Part shown: positions 1 to 7,517 of the stretch, piece by piece | How positions within the stretch are numbered: position 1 is the first letter of the stretch | How the letters are laid out: every line of letters begins with the position of its first letter | From: an uncultured Acidimicrobiaceae bacterium | GTDB lineage: Bacteria; Actinomycetota; Acidimicrobiia; Acidimicrobiales; RAAP-2 | NCBI GenBank assembly: GCA_937894805.1 | Contig: CALAYR010000136.1 | Location: 5,275-69,274, forward strand | Direction: 5' to 3' | Length of the DNA: 64,000 nt | Notes under the pieces: generated by a model | What the model was told of the DNA's origin: nothing | The model's database searches: none | Seen by the model: only the letters and a program-made list of their open reading frames with translations | Made by a program: the position numbers and the translations under genes

Positions 1-200
1 GCAAGGTAGTGCCGCCCCTCTCGGCCGTCTTCAATCTCGACCAGGTCGGCGAAGCGGCCTACCAGGTGCACCACAACTTGCACGAAGGCAAGATTGGTGT
101 CCTCTGCCTCGCCGAGAGCGAAGGTCTCGGCATTACTAACCCCGAACTCCGCGCCCAAATTGGCGAGGACCGTCTCACAATCTTCCGTCGTCACGCCTAA
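1..200 (+). CDS. ccr: Crotonyl-CoA carboxylase/reductase, C-terminal fragment
   Basis: This is the last 65 codons of a gene that begins before the window; the reading frame is open from base 3 and stops at TAA 198-200. The tail has the family-typical stretch around GEAAYQVHHN followed by GKIGVLCLA, which resembles the C-terminal end of the MDR-type crotonyl-CoA carboxylase/reductase. That enzyme uses NADPH to carboxylate crotonyl-CoA reductively to ethylmalonyl-CoA and is the signature step of the ethylmalonyl-CoA pathway. The catalytic core is outside the window, so the call rests on the tail and on the neighbours: an epimerase directly downstream and an ethylmalonyl-type mutase at 3471-5432. 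A plain quinone oxidoreductase is the alternative but fits less well. Confidence 0.8.
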   Translation, partial: KVVPPLSAVFNLDQVGEAAYQVHHNLHEGKIGVLCLAESEGLGITNPELRAQIGEDRLTIFRRHA

Positions 201-209
201 GGAGCCCTC

Positions 210-632
210 GTGGAAAATCTGCTTACAGAAATCGATCACGTGGCCATTGCCGTCAAGGACCTCGACGCAGCTATTGCTTGGTACGAAGAGGTGTTTGGCG
301 CCACCGTCGAGCACCGCGAAGTTGTCGAGTCCGATGGCGTCGCTGAGGCTCTTTTAAATGTGGCCGACTCCTACATCCAGTTGCTAACGCCGGTCTCGGA
401 AACTTCACCGGTCGCTAAGTACCTCGCCACTAAGGGTGAAGGTCTCCACCACATCGGCTATCGCGTTGCCGACTGTGCCGTTGCCCTGGAGGCCGTCAAG
501 GCGGCCGGTGGCCGAGTCATTGACGAGAAGCCCCGTCCCGGTTCACGCGGGACCACAGTGGCCTTCGTACACCCCAAGACCTCCTTCGGCACGCTGATTG
601 AGTTGGTCCAAGACAACGGTGGACACCACTAG
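210..632 (+). CDS. mce: Methylmalonyl/ethylmalonyl-CoA epimerase
   Basis: A 140-aa glyoxalase-fold (VOC superfamily) protein. It begins IDHVAIAVKDLDAAIAWY and has later metal-site regions around GEGLHHIGY and a C-terminal GTLIELVQ, which together give the usual His, His and Glu ligands of methylmalonyl-CoA epimerase. The enzyme interconverts the 2R and 2S epimers of methylmalonyl-CoA, and in the ethylmalonyl-CoA pathway it also acts on ethylmalonyl-CoA. The start is GTG 210, with AAGGAG at 199-204 overlapping the stop of the upstream ccr gene, so the two are probably co-transcribed and translationally coupled. The length is normal for the family. Confidence 0.9.
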   Translation: MENLLTEIDHVAIAVKDLDAAIAWYEEVFGATVEHREVVESDGVAEALLNVADSYIQLLTPVSETSPVAKYLATKGEGLHHIGYRVADCAVALEAVKAAGGRVIDEKPRPGSRGTTVAFVHPKTSFGTLIELVQDNGGHH

Positions 633-663
633 GACGTCGACACGGGGTTGCCACTGATTTCGG

Positions 664-669
664 TAGCCT
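664..669 (+). promoter_or_regulatory. -10 box of pccB (leaderless)
   Basis: TAGCCT lies 7 nt before ATG 677 and there is no Shine-Dalgarno sequence, so transcription probably starts at or beside the start codon. Confidence 0.55.
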
Positions 670-676
670 GAACGCC

Positions 677-2233
677 ATGGAACATTCGATGGCGGAACGA
701 CTCGCAGACTTAGAACAGCGTCGGGCGCAAGCTCGCAATGCCGGCGGTGAGGCGGCCATTGAGCGCCACCACGCCAAGGGCAAGATGACGGCCCGTGAAC
801 GACTCGAGTACTTGCTCGACGAAGGTTCATTCCAAGAACTCGACATGCTGTCACGCCACCGCGCTCACGGCATGGGGCTCGAAGACAACCGGCCCTTCAC
901 CGATGGCGTGATTACGGGCTTTGGCACCATTGATGGCCGCAAGGTCTGCGTCTTCTCTCAGGACTTCACTGTCTTCGGTGGTGCCCTCGGTGAAGTCTTC
1001 GCCGAGAAGATTCACAAGATCATGGACCTCTCGCTCTCGCTCGGTCTGCCGATGATTGGGTTGAACGACGGAGCCGGTGCCCGTATTCAAGAAGGCGTGG
1101 TCTCGCTCCACAGTTACGGCGGCATCTTCGCCCGCAACGTTAAGAGTTCGGGTGTTATCCCTCAGATCTCCGTCATCATGGGGCCCTGTGCCGGTGGTGC
1201 CGTCTACTCCCCAGCCATGACGGACTTCATCTTCATGGTGAATGAGACCAGTCACATGTTCATCACTGGCCCCGACGTGGTCAAGACGGTGACCGGCGAA
1301 GACGTCACTTTGGAACAACTCGGTGGTGCCATGAGCCACGCTCGCAAGTCGGGTGTAACCCACTTCGTGCTGCCCGATGAGAAGTCGTGCCTCGACGAAG
1401 TCCGCTACCTGCTGAGCTTCTTGCCCACCAACAACCAGGAAGAGGCTCCTCGCGGTCCAATCACCGACGACCCGCAGCGGCTCTGCGAAGACCTTCGTAC
1501 GATTCTTCCCGAATCGAGCAACCAGCCATACGACATGAAGAAGGTCATCGCTTCGGTCGTCGACGATGGTGACTACATCGAAGTGCACGCGCACTGGGCC
1601 CAGCAGATCACCTGCGGCTTTGCCCGTATTGACGGCCACGTCATCGGCGTCGTTGGCAACCAGCCCGCCGTATTGGCCGGAGTGTTGGACATTGACTCTT
1701 CCGAGAAGGCCGCTCGCTTCGTCCGGACTTGTGACGCCTTCAACATCCCGCTCGTCACCTTCGTGGACGTACCAGGCTTCATGCCCGGAACCGAACAGGA
1801 GTACGGCGGCATCATTCGCCACGGGGCGAAGTTGCTCTACGCCTTCTGCGAAGCGACCGTGCCCCGCGTGCAGATCATTACCCGTAAGGCCTACGGCGGT
1901 GCGTACGTCGTTATGAACTCCAAGTCCATCGGGGCCGACTTGGCCTTCGCGTGGCCTTCGGCCGAGCTGGCCGTTATGGGTGCCAGTGGTGCCGTTGAGA
2001 TTGTGTACCGCCGCGATCTCCAGGCGGCCGAGGACACGGACGCTCGTCGCGCCGAATTGATTGATGAGTACACGGAGCGCTACGTCAACCCCTACCTGGC
2101 GGCCGAGCGCGGTTTCGTGGACGACGTCATCGATCCGGCCGAAACCCGCCGCGTCATTGTGCGCGCCATCGACGTGCTTCGCTCGAAGCGTGAGGATCTG
2201 CCGAAGCGTAAGCACGGAAACGTCCCACTGTGA
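677..2233 (+). CDS. pccB: Acyl-CoA (propionyl-CoA) carboxylase carboxyltransferase beta subunit
   Basis: A 518-aa carboxyltransferase with two crotonase-like halves. The N-terminal half has the acyl-CoA oxyanion region around GLNDGAGARIQEG and MGPCAGGAVYSPA; the C-terminal half has VDVPGFMPGTEQE and RKAYGGAYVVMNS. It moves the carboxyl group from biotin to propionyl- or acetyl-CoA. Next to epimerase and mutase genes, propionyl-CoA is the most likely substrate, giving methylmalonyl-CoA. The biotinylated alpha subunit is not in the window. ATG 677 is preceded by a TAGCCT box with a 7-nt gap, supporting a leaderless start; ATG 689 is an internal alternative. Its stop overlaps the start of a small epsilon-like gene. 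Confidence 0.92.
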   Translation: MEHSMAERLADLEQRRAQARNAGGEAAIERHHAKGKMTARERLEYLLDEGSFQELDMLSRHRAHGMGLEDNRPFTDGVITGFGTIDGRKVCVFSQDFTVFGGALGEVFAEKIHKIMDLSLSLGLPMIGLNDGAGARIQEGVVSLHSYGGIFARNVKSSGVIPQISVIMGPCAGGAVYSPAMTDFIFMVNETSHMFITGPDVVKTVTGEDVTLEQLGGAMSHARKSGVTHFVLPDEKSCLDEVRYLLSFLPTNNQEEAPRGPITDDPQRLCEDLRTILPESSNQPYDMKKVIASVVDDGDYIEVHAHWAQQITCGFARIDGHVIGVVGNQPAVLAGVLDIDSSEKAARFVRTCDAFNIPLVTFVDVPGFMPGTEQEYGGIIRHGAKLLYAFCEATVPRVQIITRKAYGGAYVVMNSKSIGADLAFAWPSAELAVMGASGAVEIVYRRDLQAAEDTDARRAELIDEYTERYVNPYLAAERGFVDDVIDPAETRRVIVRAIDVLRSKREDLPKRKHGNVPL

Positions 2234-2397
2234 CCTTCGGTCTGCGTCCCCGTCCGAAAGCCTGCCCCGAAGAAGTGGCCGCCATCACGGCGATTGCGCA
2301 GGCTTTGCTCACACCGACGGTTGTCGAAGCGACTCGCGATAAGACTCCTGCCTATCGCTTTAGTGGCCGTTGGTTTAACTCCGGTCTCCGCCGTTAG
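2230..2397 (+). CDS. Acyl-CoA carboxylase epsilon-like subunit (55 aa)
   Basis: A 55-aa ORF starting at GTG 2230, where GTGA overlaps the TGA of pccB, and ending at TAG 2395-2397. Its C-terminal part reads AYRFSGRWFNSG, which matches the short SGRW-type motif of the small epsilon subunits that accompany acyl-CoA carboxylase beta chains in Streptomyces and mycobacteria (AccE/PccE type). Those subunits bind the beta hexamer and promote assembly or activity. The N-terminal part has a predicted helix around PEEVAAITAIAQAL, as in that family. The four-base stop/start overlap supports translational coupling. The tiny size limits certainty. Confidence 0.75.
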   Translation: MTFGLRPRPKACPEEVAAITAIAQALLTPTVVEATRDKTPAYRFSGRWFNSGLRR

Positions 2398-2478
2398 CGC
2401 CCCTTTCCTCGTTTTGTAGCGCCCGACCGCTACGGTCGTGGAGGCGATGCTTCGTCATCCGGGTAAGGAAGTTGTCAC

Positions 2479-3474
2479 ATGCCAATTCGTAACAATGAGA
2501 TTTATGTCAATGGTCATGCGATCGCCAAGCCCGCCTCCCTCCTTGAAACTTTTGAGACGATGCAGGCTGAGCACGGCATGGCCTGGATCGGCCTCTACAA
2601 GCCCTACGACGAAGAGCTGGCAACGGTCGCTGAAGAGTTCCATCTACACAAGTTGGCGGTGGAGGATGCCCGCACGGCCCATCAGAGGCCCAAGTGTGAC
2701 ACCTACGGCAACATTCTCTTCACGGTGCTTCGACCAGCGCGCTACGACGAACGATCCGAAGCGGTCACCCTGGGTGAGATTCATATCTTTACTGGGCCCG
2801 ATTTTGTCGTTACGGTCCGTCACGCGGAGTCCCCGGATCTGGGAAAAGTTCGTAAGAAACTTGAAGCGAACCCCGCGCTGTTGGCAAAAGGTCCCATTGT
2901 GGTCCTACACGCAGTTGCCAATCAGGTGATTGATGAATACGCCGAAGTACTTGCCGATATTCAGACGGACCTAGACGAGATCGAGACCCAACTCTTTGAC
3001 GGCCGCAGCCGACCGACGCAGAGAATCTTCAAATTGACTCGTGAAGTTATTGCGATGCAGCGGGCCGTGGGCCCTCTCGATGACGTCTTCTTGAAGATCG
3101 TCGGTTGGGCAACTAATCACAACGTTGATGAAGAAACTGTTCGCATGCTGAATGACCTGCGTGACCACACCCACAAGATTGTTGAAACGGTTGATGGCTT
3201 TCGTTCAATCTTGCAAAATGCGCTATCGGTGAATCTGGCGCTTATTGCCCAGCGGCAGAACGACGAGATGGCCAAGCAGGCGCAGGACGTGCAAAAGATT
3301 TCCGCCTGGGGCGCCATCTTCTTCGTACCGACTGTTATCGGTGCAATCTACGGTATGAACTTTCATGGCATGCCCGAGCTCAGTTGGCAGTACGGCTACC
3401 CACTTTCGCTGCTGGCGATGGCCGTGATCTGTGGCGGCCTCTACGTGTTCTTTAAGAAACGCAAGTGGCTCTAA
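2479..3474 (+). CDS. corA: CorA-family magnesium/cobalt transporter
   Basis: A 331-aa CorA protein. It has a long soluble N-terminal alpha/beta region, a helical stalk (roughly residues 150-270), and two C-terminal membrane helices, the first ending in the signature YGMNF followed by MPEL. The GMN tripeptide forms the ion-selecting mouth of these pentameric channels, which mainly take up Mg2+. The last residues are basic (KKRKWL), typical of the cytoplasmic tail. ATG 2479 has AAGGAA about 8 nt upstream. The gene stands alone, between the carboxylase genes and the convergent mutase gene, and its end overlaps the mutase gene by four bases. Confidence 0.93.
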   Translation: MPIRNNEIYVNGHAIAKPASLLETFETMQAEHGMAWIGLYKPYDEELATVAEEFHLHKLAVEDARTAHQRPKCDTYGNILFTVLRPARYDERSEAVTLGEIHIFTGPDFVVTVRHAESPDLGKVRKKLEANPALLAKGPIVVLHAVANQVIDEYAEVLADIQTDLDEIETQLFDGRSRPTQRIFKLTREVIAMQRAVGPLDDVFLKIVGWATNHNVDEETVRMLNDLRDHTHKIVETVDGFRSILQNALSVNLALIAQRQNDEMAKQAQDVQKISAWGAIFFVPTVIGAIYGMNFHGMPELSWQYGYPLSLLAMAVICGGLYVFFKKRKWL

Positions 3475-5432
3475 GCCTTAACTAGCTCCAGCATGTCACT
3501 CATGATCTGGCTGAGGGAGTAGTCCTTCGGGGAGTAGACCCGAGTAACCCCTTCGCGCAGCAGGACCTCTTCGTCGGCCTTGGGGATGATGCCACCCACG
3601 ACCACTTGGGCCTCCACGCCAGCGTCACGGAGACCCTGGACCACGCGAGGCACGAGAGACATGTGTGACCCCGAAAGGATGGAGATGCCGACAATGTCGA
3701 CATCCTCGTCACGAGCGGCCGCCACAATCTCCTCGGGGGAGAGTCGGATGCCCTGGTAGACGACTTCGAATCCGGCGTCACGAGCGGCCACGGCCACCTG
3801 TTCGGCACCGTTGGAGTGTCCGTCGAGACCGGGCTTGGCCACCAAGATCTTGGGCGGAGTGCCACGCAGTGCGGTGAGCGCCTTCGAGCGCTCCACGAGA
3901 GCGGTGAACTCCTTGCTCCGAGTGGCAACCCCGGCGCGGACACCAGTAGGTGCGCGGTACTCGCCGTATACGGCCCGCAGGCAGTTGGCCCACTCCCCGG
4001 TGGTGCCACCGGCCTTGGCGAGCGCGATGGTGGGGGGCATGATGTTGTCAGCCACGTCGGAGGACTGCGCGACGCGCGAGAGCTCTTCGAGTGCTGAAGC
4101 CACGGCCGCTTCGTCACGACCGGCTCGCCACGCCTGCACGGTGGCAATCGTTTCGGCTTCGACCTTGGGTTCCACTTTCATGATGGCCTCGAGGGAGTCG
4201 CCGGCGGTGAGCGGTGATTCGCTGGTCTCGACGTACTTGTTAACGCCCACCACAATCTGCTCACCAGTTTCGATGCGAGCAACGCGCTCGGCCTGACTCG
4301 CCACCAGGCGGGCCTTCAATTCGTCGATGCAGTTGAAGGCTCCTCCGAGAGCGAGGACTTCATCGAGCTCAGCTTGCGCGGCGTGGATGAGTTCGTTGGT
4401 CTTGTTGGCCATGACCAGTGAGCCGTCAAAAATGTCGGGGTACTCCAAGAGGTCCGTTTCAAAAGCAAGCACCTGCTGCATGCGCAGGCTCCACTGCTGA
4501 TCCCAGGGGCGGGGCAGGCCGAGTGCCTCATTCCAAGCGGGCAGCTGCACGGCTCGGGCGCGAGCGTCGGCCGACATGGTGACACCCAGCATCTCCAACA
4601 CGATGCGCTGGATGTTGTTCTCGGGCTGCTGTTCGGTGAGGCCGAGCGAGTTGACCTGGACGCCGTAACGGAAGCGTCGCATGGCGGGGTCGGTGACCCC
4701 GTAGCGCTCACGGCAGATGCGGTCCCACATTTCAGTGAAGGCTCGCATCTTGGCGATCTCCTCCACGAAGCGAATACCGGCGTTGACGAAGAACGAAATA
4801 CGGCCCACCACCTCGGGGAGCTGGTCGGGCGAGATCTTGCCGGAGTCACGGACACCGTCGAGAATGTCGATGGCCGTGGCGAGGGCGTAGGCAATTTCCT
4901 GCACCGGGGTAGCGCCAGCCTCTTGGAGGTGGTAGCTGCAGACGTTGATTGGATTCCACTTCGGAACGTTGTTGATGCCGTAGGCGATCATGTCGACGAT
5001 GAGACGCTTCGAAGCCTGTGGAGGGAAGATGAACGTCCCGCGTGACAGATACTCCTTGACGATGTCGTTCTGCGTCGTTCCGGCCAACTTGTTGAACGGG
5101 ACGTTCTGCTCGTCGGCGTAGGCCAGGTAGAGACCCCACAGCCAAGCGGCCGTGGCGTTGATGGTCATCGAGGTGTTCATCTCGCCCACGGGAATCTCAT
5201 TCAGGAGTTCACGCATGTGGCCGAGGTGGGCCACCGGAACGCCCACTTTGCCCACTTCACCGGCGGCCGCGGAGGCGTCCGGGTCATATCCCGTCTGAGT
5301 GGGGAGGTCGAAGGCAATCGAGAGGCCGGTCTGGCCCTTGGAAAGATTGGTGCGATACAGCTCGTTGGACTTGGCGGCAGTGGAGTGACCGGAGTACGTC
5401 CGCATCACCCAAGGCTTAGATCGTTCGGCCAT
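3471..5432 (-). CDS. ecm: Ethylmalonyl-CoA mutase (B12-dependent, single chain)
   Basis: A 653-aa coenzyme B12-dependent mutase. The N-terminal TIM-barrel domain (about 1-510) starts KPWVMRTYSGHSTA and contains GQTGLSIAFDLPTQTGYD and NTSMTINATAAW. The C-terminal cobalamin domain has LDGHSNGAE with the cobalt-ligand His, then SILSGSH and VVGGIIP. The single-chain length of about 650 aa and motifs such as GVQVNSLGLTEQQPEN fit the ethylmalonyl-CoA mutase (MeaA) subgroup rather than the longer methylmalonyl-CoA mutase or two-chain isobutyryl-CoA mutase. It would convert ethylmalonyl-CoA to methylsuccinyl-CoA; the nearby ccr end supports this. ATG 5432 has AAAGGAG upstream and lies 45 bp after the dehydrogenase stop, so the two are probably one operon. 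Confidence 0.85.
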   Translation of the reverse strand: MAERSKPWVMRTYSGHSTAAKSNELYRTNLSKGQTGLSIAFDLPTQTGYDPDASAAAGEVGKVGVPVAHLGHMRELLNEIPVGEMNTSMTINATAAWLWGLYLAYADEQNVPFNKLAGTTQNDIVKEYLSRGTFIFPPQASKRLIVDMIAYGINNVPKWNPINVCSYHLQEAGATPVQEIAYALATAIDILDGVRDSGKISPDQLPEVVGRISFFVNAGIRFVEEIAKMRAFTEMWDRICRERYGVTDPAMRRFRYGVQVNSLGLTEQQPENNIQRIVLEMLGVTMSADARARAVQLPAWNEALGLPRPWDQQWSLRMQQVLAFETDLLEYPDIFDGSLVMANKTNELIHAAQAELDEVLALGGAFNCIDELKARLVASQAERVARIETGEQIVVGVNKYVETSESPLTAGDSLEAIMKVEPKVEAETIATVQAWRAGRDEAAVASALEELSRVAQSSDVADNIMPPTIALAKAGGTTGEWANCLRAVYGEYRAPTGVRAGVATRSKEFTALVERSKALTALRGTPPKILVAKPGLDGHSNGAEQVAVAARDAGFEVVYQGIRLSPEEIVAAARDEDVDIVGISILSGSHMSLVPRVVQGLRDAGVEAQVVVGGIIPKADEEVLLREGVTRVYSPKDYSLSQIMSDMLELVKA

Positions 5433-5477
5433 GTCAAACTCCTTTATCTAGTCGTTCGTCAGAGGCTGAAGAACGAC

Positions 5478-6332
5478 CTACTTGCGGTAATCAAAAAAGC
5501 CAGTACCCGACTTGCGTCCGAGCTGACCGGCCACCACCATGCGCTTCAGCAGGGGAGCGGGGGCGTAGTTGGCGTCAGCGAACTCGAGGTAGAGGGCCTC
5601 GAGAATGGCCAGCGAGGTGTCCAGACCAACGAGGTCCAAGAGCGCGAACGGTCCCATGGGGAAGCCGCAGCCGCCCTTCATGGCGATGTCGATGCCTTCC
5701 TTGGAAGCAACGCCCGACTCGAAGAGCTTGATGGCGTTGTTCAAGTAGGGGAAGAGGAGGGCGTTGACGATGAAACCGGCCTGGTCCTTCACGCGAACGG
5801 GGTCCTTGCCACAGGCGGTAGCGAACTCAGTCACGGCGGCGAGGGTCTCGTCGCTGGCCGTAATGGGGGCCACGATCTCAACGAGGCTCATCGCGGTGGC
5901 GGGGTTAAAGAAGTGCACACCACAGACGTTCTCGGGGCGCGAGGTCTGCATCGCCATTTCGATGACGGGCAACGTGGAGGTGTTGGTCGCGATGATGGCG
6001 CCGCTCTTGACAATCCCATCGAGTTCATTGAAGAGAGCCTTCTTGGTGCCAAGGTCTTCGACGATGGACTCAATCACGAGGTCGCAGTCGGCGAGGTCCT
6101 TGAGGCTGGTCGTGGCCGAGACGCGGGCGCGGAGGGCGTCGGCGTCTTCCTGGCTCTTCTTGCCTCGCTCAACCTGCTTGGCCAACGACTTCTCGAGACC
6201 AGCAATCATGCCGTCAGCAGTGGCCTGCGAACGACTCCGAACAATTACGGTGCATCCCGCGCTGGCGGCCACTTCTGCAATGCCGCTGCCCATGATGCCC
6301 GATCCAATAACGCCAACTTTGTTAATAGCCAT
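5478..6332 (-). CDS. hbd: 3-hydroxybutyryl-CoA dehydrogenase
   Basis: A 284-aa NAD(P)-dependent 3-hydroxyacyl-CoA dehydrogenase. The Rossmann motif is GVIGSGIMGSGIA near the N-terminus. The catalytic His region is VCGVHFFNPATAM, and the C-terminal helical domain contains DQAGFIVNALLFPYLNNAI. It oxidises or reduces 3-hydroxybutyryl/acetoacetyl-CoA and so can supply crotonyl-CoA precursors to the ethylmalonyl-CoA pathway. ATG 6332 is chosen over TTG 6338 because a reverse-strand TAGAGT box (6339-6344) sits exactly 6 nt before it and no ribosome-binding site is present. It is the first gene of a two-gene unit with ecm. Confidence 0.92.
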   Translation of the reverse strand: MAINKVGVIGSGIMGSGIAEVAASAGCTVIVRSRSQATADGMIAGLEKSLAKQVERGKKSQEDADALRARVSATTSLKDLADCDLVIESIVEDLGTKKALFNELDGIVKSGAIIATNTSTLPVIEMAMQTSRPENVCGVHFFNPATAMSLVEIVAPITASDETLAAVTEFATACGKDPVRVKDQAGFIVNALLFPYLNNAIKLFESGVASKEGIDIAMKGGCGFPMGPFALLDLVGLDTSLAILEALYLEFADANYAPAPLLKRMVVAGQLGRKSGTGFFDYRK

Positions 6333-6338
6333 GCTCAA

Positions 6339-6344
6339 ACTCTA
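6339..6344 (-). promoter_or_regulatory. -10 box of hbd-ecm (leaderless)
   Basis: TAGAGT on the reverse strand, 6 nt before ATG 6332, in the 60-bp divergent gap to the gene at 6393. Confidence 0.5.
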
Positions 6345-6392
6345 TCGGCGTCCGGTGGTGGTGAAATTTGCCACAGCGGGCAAACTAGAGGG

Positions 6393-6971
6393 GTGACTAT
6401 TCATTCTCCCGACTTCCTCGCCACCGGCTCCGAGTTCCCTCTCGCCGAGTGTCTGGTGGCCCAGCTACCGGCCGAGGCCGACGTGGTCATCCTGCCGCTA
6501 GCGGCCGTTTTCACCGGGGCGACCGAGGCCGCTATCGCTGTGGCCGAACTGCTCGGCGGTACGGATTTTCGTGTTGAGGCCCTCTTGGTGACCGATAAAG
6601 AGTCGGCCAATAACGAGCACTTCGCCCAGCGGATCCGCGAGGCCGATGCCGTCATCGTTACCGATGGCTCGCCCCTTCACTTGCGGACGACGCTGCGCGA
6701 AACTGAAGTTGAACGGGCCCTACGAGAAGCTTCTCTGGTGGTCGGCATGGGATCGGTGGCCACTGTCTTCGGCGACCCCATGATTGATCCTCGGGGTGGT
6801 GCCCCGACAACGGGTATGGGTCTTTTTACTGACGCCATTGTGACGGTCGAAGGGCCAACACTGGAGCGCACTCGAGAACTACTGACGGACGCCGTGGACC
6901 TTTATGTGGTCGAGCCCAAGATGGGTATCTATCGCCACTCGGGCGAATGGTACGTCTCTAGCGCTCAGTGA
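6393..6971 (+). CDS. S51/cyanophycinase-like (type 1 glutamine amidotransferase fold) protein
   Basis: A 192-aa protein. Sections such as ADAVIVTDGSPLHLRTTL and, after the expected nucleophile elbow, GDPMIDPRGGAPTTGMGL resemble actinobacterial peptidase S51 / type 1 glutamine amidotransferase-like proteins. In those, the elbow usually reads GSSAG with a catalytic Ser. Here the aligned segment is VVGMGSVAT, so the nucleophile appears replaced or shifted and the protein may not be an active peptidase. The start is taken as GTG 6393, with a weak CAAACT box 6 nt before it; there is no convincing Shine-Dalgarno sequence. The 3' end overlaps the convergent cyclophilin gene by 14 bases. The function is unknown. 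Confidence 0.65.
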   Translation: MTIHSPDFLATGSEFPLAECLVAQLPAEADVVILPLAAVFTGATEAAIAVAELLGGTDFRVEALLVTDKESANNEHFAQRIREADAVIVTDGSPLHLRTTLRETEVERALREASLVVGMGSVATVFGDPMIDPRGGAPTTGMGLFTDAIVTVEGPTLERTRELLTDAVDLYVVEPKMGIYRHSGEWYVSSAQ

Positions 6972-7509
6972 TTGTTACTGACTGAATCGTCACAACTTGC
7001 GTTGGGCGACCCGAACCTGAACCCAGGTCGTTAATCGTCTGCACCACGTCGAGGCCGCTAACGACCTTGCCAAAGAGGCTGTAGAGCGGGGGTAGGCGCA
7101 TACCGTCGGGGCCGGAGATGACGAAGAACTGCGATCCGTTGGTGTTGGGTCCGGCGTTGGCCATCGCCAAGGAACCCAGTTCGTAGCGACCGGGCTTGGG
7201 CAGTTCATCTTCGAAGCGGTAGCCGGGACCACCGGTGCCGGTGCCGGTGGGATCGCCACCCTGCAGCACGAAGCCGGGAATAACGCGGTGGAAGATGATG
7301 CCGTCGAAGTAGTGCCAACGGGCGAGGAACACAAAGTTGTTCACCGTGACGGGAGCGGCCAAGGGGTCGAGCAAGATTTCGAGCGTGCCCTTGTCGGTCA
7401 CCATCGTGGCCTCGTAGGTCTTTGCGGGATCGATAATCATCGGCGGCACGCCGGGGAAACTCTGACGCTTCTCGCTACTGCCGTCGGCGTTGGGGATCAG
7501 TTCTGACAT
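6958..7509 (-). CDS. Cyclophilin-type peptidyl-prolyl cis-trans isomerase (cytoplasmic)
   Basis: A 183-aa cyclophilin. The core has the catalytic FHRVIPGFVLQGGDPTGTG segment with the active-site Arg, followed by MANAGPNTNGSQFFV and a C-terminal LFGKVVSGLDVV. It lacks a signal peptide, so it probably works in the cytoplasm on proline isomerisation during folding. ATG 7509 follows a TAGGAG ribosome-binding site. It lies 8 bp after the stop of a membrane-anchored paralogue, so the two isomerases form an operon. The final codons overlap the convergent gene at 6393-6971. Confidence 0.93.
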   Translation of the reverse strand: MSELIPNADGSSEKRQSFPGVPPMIIDPAKTYEATMVTDKGTLEILLDPLAAPVTVNNFVFLARWHYFDGIIFHRVIPGFVLQGGDPTGTGTGGPGYRFEDELPKPGRYELGSLAMANAGPNTNGSQFFVISGPDGMRLPPLYSLFGKVVSGLDVVQTINDLGSGSGRPTQVVTIQSVTITER

Positions 7510-7517
7510 GGAAACTC

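Noticed and set aside
851..2215. 454-codon reverse-strand frame across pccB
   Set aside because: It is a shadow of a clear carboxyltransferase gene and has no recognisable domain; such frames are common opposite GC-rich genes.
5217..6392. Forward frame of several hundred codons antisense to ecm and hbd
   Set aside because: Only its last part, from 6393, has family support; the rest lies opposite two well-supported genes.
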